Source of the DNA: Eurosta solidaginis
Taxonomy: Eukaryota; Arthropoda; Insecta; Diptera; Tephritidae
Direction of reading: 5' to 3'
Assembly (NCBI RefSeq): GCF_040869045.1
Contig: NC_090319.1
Span: 49,386,779 to 49,450,778 of the forward strand
Length of the DNA: 64,000 bases
Every line of letters starts with the position of its first letter. Position 1 is the first letter of the stretch. Under the pieces are notes generated by a model that had not been told where the DNA came from, did no database searches, and saw nothing but the letters and a program-made list of their open reading frames with translations. Shown here one piece after another: positions 23,640 through 35,400 of the stretch. Made by a program: the position numbers and the translations under genes.

Positions 23640-25320
23640 CATCAAAATTTCGTAACGAAGGAACTAGAAATTATATAATTTAAATGCGTGTTGAAACTAA
23701 GTCTACTATCAAAGTACACTCCTAGATCCTTAATTTCACTAACCTCGGTTAGGCATGGGTCCGCTAAATAGTAACACGTCTCCAACGGTTTAATCATCTT
23801 CGAATAAGACACTTTGTGGCATTTATTTATTAAGTTTATTTATATTAAGAGAAAGTCTGTTCACAACACAATATTCAAAAAAGTTATTAAGCTCCCCCTT
23901 GGAGCACTAACGAATCGTGTGATCCACTTATCACGGAATAAATTTTAAGATCATGCATATAAAAGATATTTAGACGTTTTGAAACAAGAAGAGATATCAT
24001 TTATGAATAAGATGAATAATAAAGGCCCTAAGATGCTACCTTGTGGTACACCAGATGTAGCAGAGAATGGTTCCGAAAACTCACCGTCTTTAGCAACCGT
24101 GCAACTTCTGCAATGCAGGTAAGACTTGAGCCACTTAAGGAAACTAGAATGAAGACCCATAAAACTGAGTTTTTAATGAGAGTACTATGAGAAATTTTGT
24201 CGAATGCTTTGGAAAAATCAGTATAAATCGTGTCAATTTGAAGGCCATTCCGAAAGCATGAATGGCAATCCTCGGTAAAGACCGACAGATTGAACAGTTG
24301 ACCTCGCAGTTACGAATCCGTGTTGATTTGGACAAATAAGATGCTTCACTTGAAAATAAAGTTCCTCTTTCACGATGCATTCAAACAGTTTAGCAACAGA
24401 TGATAATTTAGAAATAGCCCTGTAGTTCGAGATATCACTATTATTACCATTTTTAAAGATAGGGGTGATAGAAGTGGTTTTCCAATCATCAATGAACACT
24501 CCAGAAGATAAAGAAAGGTTAAAAAATATACATGAGAGGCCTCACAAGCGAGGTGCAATTCTTCAAGAATTTCATGGAAAGCCCGTCAACATCCGTCTGA
24601 GCGGAATCCTTGACGGAATTCAACCCTTCGACAACATCATTTTCTGATAATGCTAAGGACCCAAAGTTAATAGAGAAGGAGTATGAGTCTTTTATATTAA
24701 GACGTAAAGCGGAACGTTCGTTGGCCGTTAATTCCCCTTCTGACACAAAGTTTGAAGAGAAAAAGTTTGCAAATAGATTAGCGGCCTCATTAATTGAAGA
24801 TGACAAAAAAGACAGTTTTAGGAATGCTGGAACCATTTTTTTTTAGACTTTATATCGACCAGAAGCTTTTGGGATTGGTGGTTGGTTGGTTGGTTGGAGT
24901 GGCGAGTCCTAATTGACTCCAACTAGCGCTTTTGGGATTATTCTTAATATTTTTTTCAAAGTTAGATAGATAATTCGAGTAAAGTAACTTATTGAAATCA
25001 TTGAATTTTTTATTATAAGAAACATACAACTCAAAGTAGTTGGATCTTTCCGTATTTTTATTATTCTTGAAAAACTTATTTCTCACGAGGGAATCTTGTA
25101 AATTTTGCTCTTAAAAGTAGGGACAAATTTATTACACAGCGAAGCTAGGGAGCTTTTAAAAATGGTAAAACAGGCTGCAAATTCGTTATTTTTAAACGAG
25201 GACTCCCAGTCAACCTTGCTCAACTCAACATCCAAAACATTAAAATCGCAACAATTAAAATTTAAGGACGCTTAGACAAAGCAGGGGAAGTTTTAAAGAA
25301 CTCTACGGCAACATTGTTTT
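23640..25320 (-). mobile_element. Jockey-like LINE ORF2 relic
   Basis: Minus strand gives, in order, a linker, SDISNYRAISKLSSVAKLFE, SGVPQGSILGPLLFILFIND and a YADD-type site that is broken by a one-base deletion near 23953. Downstream DLGVYFDSRLSF still reads in pieces. A (GGTT)n run at 24880-24897 interrupts the linker. Not active. Confidence 0.8.
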
Positions 25321-26043
25321 TTTTTTTTTTGTTTTATCTAAATAATTTGTGGATACGGCAGTAGCTGAGTTTTTTTAATCCAACAAACATGGAAAATCTG
25401 AAATTGGCCTCGCTGACGTCTAGCCTTCTAAATTTCTATTCCTTCTGCATCATTGAGGGCATCAATGTCTAAGGAAGGAAACTGCTGACGACGCCCGTAC
25501 AAATATTCAAAATGGATATTAATCCGTACGGCCACCATTGGGTGATCTCATCGTTTGAGAAATATCGAGGAATACTCAGTGAAGGCAACGAACTTCCAAT
25601 GAAAGAACCAGGATGCTTGTTAGGTCTCACAGTCTCTATAAGCATGTTAGGATAACAACCGCACCAACACTTTGACTATGTCGTATACGAGCATATTTTG
25701 ACTATATTGTCTGCATAAGCTGGCAAGATTAAGACAAATAGGAGATCTGTGGGCAAAGTGACTCAGATTTCTAGGTAGATGCTCTCGATAGTCTGGCGGA
25801 TGCAAGAAAGTCGATCTTTAGCTGAAATTTACTTAAATGCACCGCAATACTCTCATTTTTGGCGTGGATTTTTCTCAAATTTTTTTCAATGACTCTGGAG
25901 TCGAATGTCATCTCTTTTCAGTTTATAAGGAAACATTTTTTATATACTATATTGCGTAATTCAATTCAATGCTGCGTTTCTCTATTTTCAGAACACTCAT
26001 ATTATAATAAAATAATTATTTGCGTTCTTTTTCTCTTTTGCAG
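25321..26043 (+). other. InR: Intron sequence upstream of the first visible InR exon
   Basis: No coding exon for a signal peptide or N-terminal extension recognised. Branch and pyrimidine tract lie at 26010-26043. The missing 5' exons are expected farther upstream, in or beyond this window. Confidence 0.5.
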
Positions 26044-26459
26044 TTTGTCGCTCTCTGGATATGCGCAACTCACTAGACTCATTGAAAGAGTTACGCAACT
26101 GCACGGTCATAGAAGGATTCCTACTCATCTCACTCATGAATCATCATAGCATAGAAGAATTTTCCGAATCGTTTCCATTATTAACGGAAGTAACTGAATT
26201 TGTTATTGTCTATCGTGTACATCATTTACGCTCTTTGTCACAAATTTTTCCCAATTTGAGTGTTATTCGTGGTTCAACTCTGTTTGAGGGTTATGCACTC
26301 ATCGTTTACTATAATCCGCATATGGAAGATTTGGGTCTGGGAAAACTAACGACTATAGCGCGGGGTGGTGTACGTCTTGAAAACAATGTTGTGCTCTGCT
26401 ATGTAGACACAATCGCATGGAAGCGTATACTAAACAAAGACGCAGAGATGACCATAGAT
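26044..26459 (+). CDS. InR: InR exon a: L1 domain
   Basis: First recognisable coding exon. It follows a T-rich acceptor (tcttttgcag) and starts with two bases of a split codon, then CRSLDMRN, the usual start of L1. CTVIEGFLL and the leucine-rich repeat-like PNLSVIRG are hallmark L1 strings. It ends in phase 0 at a GTGAGT donor. L1 is part of the primary ligand-binding face. Confidence 0.95.
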
Positions 26460-29400
26460 GTGAGTATAGTAACTGAATGTTGGGTTACCGAATAGTGTAT
26501 AATGTCGAGTGTGCAAACTAAGGTAAGCAAGTCAAAGTATCAATTAGCCTTAGGCGGCTGTTTTCATCTTGCGTTTGATTCTATCACTCGTTGAAGCAGT
26601 CCAAGTGCTGTCAAATTTCATATCCGCCTGCCTGGCAAAGTATTTGACAGATAACATAACACACTTGCTGTTAAACACTATGGGTATCGCATCTTGTAAA
26701 GCCAACATTAATTTCTCTCTCTCTCTCTTCGATGTAATAGAACAACAGTAAACTAATTGAATGTCCAAAATGTCCGGGAGATGGAAAGAATATAAGAGAA
26801 GATGGCACAGAACATGACTTGGTATGCAGAGAATACGAAGGACAAAGAAGATGTTGGAACAACAAAATGTGTCAGAAGAGTAAGTTTAAAAGTTCTTTAA
26901 CCTAAAGAGAAGTTAGTCAAGAAAATTTAAAAGGCTAAGGGCGATGTTACAGATAAGCTCATATCATCGCCACTCACTTCGTTGTTTAGACCTTTCCATG
27001 GAAAACGAAACGATTGAAGTGAATGGGACGAGTTTACTACATAACCAATCTTTTGAAATTTGAAAGTTCTAGTTTTAAGGTTAGGTAGCAAAAAGGTACA
27101 CTTTTGCTGCAGATGGGTTAGGTTAGGTGGTAGCTGCCCTGATAAGGGCCAACATGAAGGTCCGTTGAGATACCACAAACAATAAAATAACGGTGACATA
27201 GATATGGCTACTTAGAAAATCGTTGGGTAGCAAAGCTCTGAATGATATCGATCTCAACTTTGGATAATTCCGCGGAAGATCCAAGTGAGTCGCGGCCGAA
27301 GTACCTTCGCCTAGTTCTGGCAAAAGCTGGGCTATCAAGCATAAAGTGATTTGGTGATTGCACCTCATCATCCTCCATACAGCTGAAGCAGGATGGAGTT
27401 TCCAGTATATCGAGACGTACCGCATGGATACCCATGGTACAGTGCCCTGTCAAAACCCCAATGTTCATTGATAGGTAAGCCTTAGTGAACCCAATTATTT
27501 CGGCAGACCTCCTGTCATCCACTTTCGGCCAGAAATATCTTGCTATCCTGCAAGAAGTGATGTCCGCCCAACGTTTGCTGAGCTGACTCGAGGCCCAGTT
27601 ATGGAGTAGCAAACCACAGGTGGCCAGCGGAATCCCGAAATCCTTACAGCCATCTTCATCCGGTTCAGTTGTACCGATGCGGGCTAACAGCTTGACAGTT
27701 ACCCAGGATATCACTATGGCCCGGGACCCAGATAATCTTAATTGTAAAATAGTTTGATGAAATCGCAAGCGAGGTCAGGCACTCCCAGACCACCCTCGAT
27801 CGCACTGTAGTTGAGCTCAAGGCCTTGATAGCCACTTGGCTATCAGAGTAGATGTTAAATTCCCTAACCGTAGTAGCACTGGATAGCATTTCATCCACCG
27901 CATCCTTAATCGCAGCAACTTCCTCTTGGAAAATACTGCAGTGATCAGCCAACTTAAACTTGCGGCTTACATTCAGCTCTTGACAAAAGACCCCCTCCCC
28001 TAAAGCAGCAATTAAGGCAATAATCTCGCATAGCACAGCATCTAAATGCGTGTTAGAGTGTAAGCAGTCTCTGGAGAGAATCGGGACTGGGAGAAGCATA
28101 CATCTATATTGGGTCCCAGGGCATATGGGTATAGATGGGAATGAAAAAGCGGACGAACTAGCTAAAAAGGGCGCATCCCTTAAAGCTAGCTCCGTAGACG
28201 TCCCAATTAGACTTGGCGAGATTAAGCGAAGGCGAGAGGTGCACATGATCGACCAAGCGGGAAAGGCGTGGGTTCAAGCGCGGGGCTGAAAAGTGTCGAA
28301 GATTATGTGTAGGTCTTACAACCTTAGACTAACAAAGTTGCTTATATCATTAAAAAGAGAGGACTGTAGATTCATGACGGGTATTCTGACTGGGCACTGC
28401 CTTCTGGCGTCACATGCCTTTAAATTAGGCTTGGTCAGTGATAGCAGATGTAGGAAGTGCGGGCTAAGACTCCAGCTATTAGGAGTGATTCAGCTGTCAG
28501 ATCTAGAAGCAGCAAGTGGCTTAAGTCCTAGGAAGCTTCTAGTATTTGCCAATAGGACGGAGTTATTTTATAACATAGCTCCTGGTCGTTAAAACAAACT
28601 TCTGGTAACACTACGGACGCAATCAGTCTATGCGAGGTCCTCATGCACCGGCCAATTCAACCTAACCTAACCTAGCTGTGAATACCTGGATGGATGGGAT
28701 CCACCGCATCCTTAAGCGCTGCAACTTTCCCTCGGAAGACACTGCAGTGACCGGGTAGCTTGAACTTGTAGCTTACTTCGTGCTCCACACAGAAAACTCA
28801 ACCTGCAACCTTTCCTTCAACTTCTGCGTCTACGTTATCTAGTTAAATAGCTCACTACCACAGATGAGTCCCTCTTACCGGTCCTGTTCCGACTGACGTG
28901 AAGCTTGGATAAGGGCAGTTGTTGGCGTTTTTGTAGAAGTTAGTACGACTGCTGGAGTGCGCGAAGTCCGAAAGCTCATAATTCCAGGATTAGTATTGTA
29001 GCCGATAGCGAAGTCGTTGAGCTTTTAAGCCTAGCATCAATTGCGGAAACTCTCCATATAAACTTACACTTTTGTAACATGGAAATGGAGTTTTGTGGCC
29101 TAGTCTCCAAGCGTAATTAGTGTCTATGGTAATTATAAACATAAATATATTGGCGAAATTCATAGATTATTTAAAATTTACCCTACTCAAAGATCAAATC
29201 ATTTCCGAGATAGTCAGCCGGACTATCTTGAAGGTGGTAGTTTCCGGAGTGTAGCGGATCTATATCCGGCAAAAACTATCACCATCAATAGAACCCTCTT
29301 AAACCTTTGGGAGCTTTTATCGCTTATACAGCAAGAACTACCCAGCATCGATTAGCGCCCGATTAAGCTTCGGCCCAAATATTTGTACCTTCGTTGGGCT

Positions 29401-32400
29401 ATCTTATCAATTTCGGGTTTAAGCCTTCTGACAACTTTTAATATATCTTTTTCTTAACCATCCCCCATTTTATAAAGGTTATACGTTAATCCTGTAAATT
29501 TATTTCACAGTCTGCCCAGATCGTTGCAAGGGTAATTGTGTGGATGAAAATACATGTTGCAACGAAAACTGCATTGGTGGCTGTGCACCCAATAATTTGG
29601 ATGCGTGCGTGAGCTGTCGTGATTATTCCATCTACAACAACACCTGCATCAAACAGTGTCCATCAACATACTTCAACGTAAATTTAGCTCGATTACATAA
29701 CCAAAAATATCAAATTAAATATTATATTTCTTCTTTAGTACTTGGATCGTCGTTGTCTCACTGCTGAGGATTGTATCGGTATTGGCACAAAGTTCGAAAA
29801 CAACAAACCTCAAGTTATTGTGCCCTTTGACGGCAAATGTTCGACTCGTTGCCCAAATGGTTATAATAAAATCGGTACAACATGTGAAGCTTGCGGTGAT
29901 AATTGTGTGATAAAGTGTAATGGTGCATTAATCGATAGCGTGGAACGTGCTAAAGATTTTACCGGCTGTACTCATATAGAGAGAAATGGACTAACCATAA
30001 ATATTAAGCGTGGCGGAAGTAAGTTTTGACTACTACCATTTGTGACTTGAAGTTATAATAACCGAAACATTTTCGTCATATCATTTATTTTAGAGCATTT
30101 AATGGAAGAGCTGGAATCTGGCTTGGCATCCATACAAGAGATCACCACATTTCTGAAAATTCAAGGCACTTATGGTCTGACTTCATTGTCGTTTTTTAAG
30201 CATTTAAAACGTATAGCTGGAACTGAGCTCGCTGAAAATAAGTAAGTTTCGAATGCTTTAAAATTAAATGAAACAAGTAAGAAAGTCCAAGTTTGGGTGA
30301 AACTGAACATTACATACCCAGCTGTGCACTTAAAAGGCTAAAGTAGAAGTGGCTTTCAGACGATTTTGCTCATTTTCAGAGCAAACAATTGTAGATATGA
30401 AAAAATGTTTATGCCAAATTACGTTCGTATTGTGAGATTTTTCTTCGACCCCTTGCATTAAAAGTATTTTGGAAAAAGTAACGAAAAAAGGGGCGGGTCA
30501 CGCTCACTTTCAAACTTTGTTTAAGTTTTGAACTAAGCTCAACCATACCACTACTGATGTAGAATATCAGTAAAATGTAGTTAAATACCATAGAGTTATT
30601 GCAAACTTTGTTAAGGTTAGACCTTTAGGAAAAGTGGGCGTGGGCCTTAACCGATTTTATTTATCTTCACCAAGTCTATATAATTTCGCAAGGTCTCCGC
30701 CAAATTTCAATGTAATATCTTTAACGCCTTTTGATTTACGGCTTGTTAAACTTTCAAATTTTCTTCTTCTAAATGTAGGTGGGGCCAAGCCCATATTACA
30801 AATTTTTTTTTTATGTTTTGCCCCATAAAACAAATCCACAACCAAATTTCATTAGCTTGCCGGTATTCGTTTTTGAATTATCTCATTATTTCCATTTTTC
30901 TAAATATTCGATATCGAAAAAGTGGGCAATATATTCTGATGAGCCTGTATACCGAATTTGTTGAAGATAACTCAATATTTGCTGAAATTATCATGTTAAT
31001 GCACGAACGGACGGGGTTTAGTAAAATTTTATTTCTATACTGATGATTTTGATAAGTCTAAGAAGTCTATATCTATCTCGATTCCTTTATACCTGTACAA
31101 CCAACCGTTATCCAATCAAAGTTATAATACCCTATGTACAAGTACAGCTGAGTATGAAAATCATAACCTTTTCAGTGTTGCAACCCTTTTGAAATTTTTG
31201 TTTTGTTTTGTTTGAATTTGTTGGTATTTATATTTTTTAATAAGTTGAAGCTCTTATTGAAATTTCAAAATTGTCCAAATGGTAAGATGGGTACTTGCAT
31301 CTACTCGGAAGTTCTATCGTTATCTTCATGTATAAGGCTACCGATCTATTGAAGGCTAATGCCGGCTGGACTAATAACCACAAGGGAGACCACTTCAAGG
31401 CATAATTATATGTGTCTACATGAGTTGTGCACCACGCTAGCAGTGCCGCGATATAAAAATGTTTGTGGTATGTGTGTACAAAGAGAAAATAATGAAAGAA
31501 AACTTGAGCTATGAGTTTACGCATGAGATGGTTAATGCTTGAAAGACAAGCGAAACATTATTTGCTGCTTGCTCTGCTGAATCTTAGTCGCTGCGCTCAC
31601 ACACATCGACGGCTCAGTGTTCGGCTTCCGGTTCGAAAGCGCCCTACTCACCTGGGAATATTTTTCTAAACCACCCTATTTTAAACTTTGCTTCAAAAAT
31701 GCTCTACCTCAGAACGCCCTGTCTCTTAATTCTTTTTGTAAACCCATCAGCTGATGTTATTTCACTCATTAGACGACATGTAGGTGAAGGCAAAATAGAC
31801 ATCCGACTTCTTAACCCACTTCTTTTTTTTCATTTTCCACACTCTAAGCTTATACCACCCCCTATTCCTCGCGCTCGTCTTTTCCTCTCCCATCTCCTCC
31901 AACTCCTTCTCTTAAGCTCATCGTCGTCCCCACCATCTTCAAATGTCTCTCCCTTTCGAACCATAAGGTTTTCGCCCATTTTCCGAAAAATTGTTCTAGG
32001 TATATAACGATCATGAAGTTTATATGTATATAACAACCATGAACCTGAATCGAAAATTAGAAGCGGTTTATGGGACCGTATTGCCTCTTCCCGGTCTTGA
32101 CCATTAAGAACCTCTATTTGTACATATCTATACATCTCAGTTGATAGGTGCCCAAAGAAATTGTTTGTATCAATTAGGGCTACAGTCAGAAACTGCTTTG
32201 GTACGTCAATTGTTCTCATCAGGTAATTGTCATCGAAGTCCTCTAACGGGAGTCCATGGAAAACAGCATTTTCAACAGGGTTGGACCATAGAGGCATAGG
32301 TTACAATTGAAAAGATGGTTGGTGTCATGTGGGGACACACCGCATTCAGGACCTACATACATTACGTTAAATGGGTTGATTCTGGACAATTAAGAGTTTA

Positions 32401-35400
32401 ACCTGTTACAGTATCCAGAACGAAGTTGGACCAGGGTGACTCATGTCCCCCTTGGTAGTGTGCTGTATAATGTTGAGCTCTTTGGTCTCGCTATGTAGGT
32501 TATGTTTAGGGATCATAAGGAGACATCCTATGGCAGTTCTGAGTGCAGCATTTGGCAGGCCTGCAGCCTTTTCCCTTCTGTCCTCTCTGGTGGAAGCACA
32601 TCAGCACTTTTTTCTCCCGCTTTCTAACTTGCATCTTTTGAGGTAGTTATTTCCTCACTATTGGGATCCCTCTGCCGTTCAGGTTTGAACGTGCATATCT
32701 GGTACTGGATTCTTTCTGCCTGTTAAAAGCATATTTCTCAAGTTCAGCTAACCGCGGCCTCTTCACTCAGCCTGAACCTTCCTCCTTTTCATATCGGTTG
32801 TAGGAGTAAACGTTGGCAAAGTTGTTGTCACCAATCTGCCTTCAACCTCCACTTCCTCGCTGGTACAAGAGGTCGCTCTACTGGTCAGTTTTTTGAACGA
32901 CTTCCAGACGCAGTACTTAATGCTGTTCCTTCCCGACAAAGCAGTATCAGCGGTCTACTATGAAATAAACAGAAAGAGAATCATTTTTCACTACAGTACC
33001 CTTTGTTCATACTCACCAATGCGGCTCGGTACAGAAGATACTGCCGAAATGGCTCCTGGTTGCAAATCATCAAATAAAATTAGCTTTCTTGGTTACCAAC
33101 CTCTCGGCCCTCTTATGTCGCATAAAAGTGTTGGTGCAAGGAACTTAGCTCTTGTAGCATTCTGAGGCGTTATGTAGTACAGCTAAACCTGCAGACCAAC
33201 GACAAGGTGCCTACCCTTAGCGAACGATTCGTCCCGAAAATTTATTTCTGATTTTTCGTACGAATTAATTATCCACTTCGTTAAAAATGTCCCAACCTCT
33301 CATCCCTCATGAACTTCTAGTAATCCGAATTCAATCTTATTAAATTTAAACCTTTTTTATTTCTAGATTTGCCATCTACGCATTGGAAAATAATGACCTT
33401 GAAACAATTTGGGGTCAAAATCGTACAGTGATAATCGAACGGGGTCGCGTCTTTTTCCATTTCAATCCAAAATTGTGTTACAATGAGATTGAAAAGCTAC
33501 TACCAATGATGCGAGAAAATGCTACATTTGACAAAAATGAGGTGGCCACCGATTCTAATGGACATAAGGGGTCATGTGAGTGCATGTATAACCATTACCA
33601 CATCAAATTAAACTTGTTAACGGATGCCAAATTATTTCAAATGATACTTATTTACATTTCATTATACTTCGAATTCTAGGTAATACAGAGATGTTAAATG
33701 TTACCGTTTTGAGAATCGCAAGCTTCGTTGCCTTACTACAAATTGAGAATCCATTGGTTTTCAATGACAACCGCAGTTTCATTGGTTATCAATATTACTA
33801 TATGGAGGATAAGTACAAGAATGCCACGAAAGTATCACAACGTGTTTGCGATGACAGGTAAGAAGGATATTCAAGTTTACTTTTGAGTGTTTCAAAAACA
33901 GGTGCAAACATATTTTAATAGAAGTCCAATATTTGGACAATGCTGGGCATATTATTCTTAAAAGTAAATTACCATGAAATTTAAGAAAAGGGGGTGTACT
34001 TCGAAAATATTGAGGGAAATGAGTATGAGGTAAAGAGACAAGGTAGCGCGGTAGGGGAGAAGAAGGTAAAGAAAATATAAGATTGGAAAAGGGAAAGGTA
34101 AAGCAGAGGAACATTCAAAAGAGAGGAAAACGTAAGTGGAAAGAAAGAACAGAGAAAACGGAACAGGAAGGAGAAGAGTGAAGGAAAGAGAAAGTTGGAA
34201 GGTAGATAGAAAGGGAGAGGAAGCCGGAGAGCAAGTATAGTAAGAAGAAAAACAGCAATGAGAAGGTAAATGACAAGTGGTTGTAGTGAATGGTGAGGGG
34301 TAAACGAATGAAATATTTTGAGGTTAAAAAACCGGTATTCGAGATTAGTGTGGGTTGCGGAAAACGATAGGGAGATTGGGAAACACTAAGAGCAAGAAGA
34401 AGATAAATGGTGTTTAAATGGATGAAGTGGATGAGGAATCAAAAGAGAGAGTGAGGTGAGTGAGGGAAAAATCCCCTCTTATGGAAAAGGAAAAAGGGAA
34501 AGAAAGCGAAAGGGAAGGTTAGATGAATGAAAAGGCCGAAAACAAGACGGAGACGGAGAGAGACAGGGCAAAAAAGCGGAAAAGAAATGATACAGAAAGA
34601 TATGAGAAATCAGAAGAGAGAAATGTTATGTAATGCCGTAGATTACCTTGAAATTCATTTTATATTAGACTAAACCACCGGCGGCCACCGTGGTGTGATG
34701 GTTGCGTGCTCCGCCTACCACACCGAAGATCCTGGGTTCACGCCCCGGGCATAGCAACATCAAAATTTTAGAAATAAGGTTTTTCAATTAGATGATAATT
34801 TTTCTAAGTTCCCTACTTGGGCTTCGGTGGGTCTCTTTGAGCCACAAAACAGGTGGAAGGCAAGGGCGTTCAAATGGCAGGCGAGGCTATACATGCGTAC
34901 ACTGATTGTTCCAATGTAATGAAAGTTATAGGGCCTCTCTGCCATAACCCAGAAATAAACAGATCCTACAAGCTGCCAGATCATTGTGGTGTTTCTCAGG
35001 CGGAAGTAGTAGCTGTTACTAAAGCAATAGAAACACTGTCAAGCAACAATTAAGTCAATCATCTCTCATGGCACAGCATCGTAAAATGTGTTAGAGTGTA
35101 AGCAATTCCTGAAAAAAAATCCGGAAAGAGAGAAATATACATTTTTATTTGGTGAAATAGCTAAACAGGGCGCATTCCCCCGTACCGTAGACGTCCCAAT
35201 CGGATTGAGCGAGATTAAAAGTAGGCGAGAGTTGAATTTGAACGACCAATCAGGAAAAATATGTAACCAAGCGCGGGGCTGCAATGTGTCAAAGATCATG
35301 TCCAGGTCTTACAAGCTTAGACTAACAAAGTTACTCTTATCATTGAAAAGAGGCGATTGTAGGCGCATGATGGGTATTCTGACTGAACACTGCCATCTGC

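Noticed and set aside
26550..26768. ORFs overlapping the start of InR exon b
   Set aside because: Intron translation; the real exon is fixed by phase and cysteine pattern at 26741-26879.
31830..32297. 155-codon minus-strand ORF with a possible new protein
   Set aside because: Its start aligns with the C-terminal region of a Jockey-like ORF2; the basic end is translation of a repetitive pyrimidine tract.
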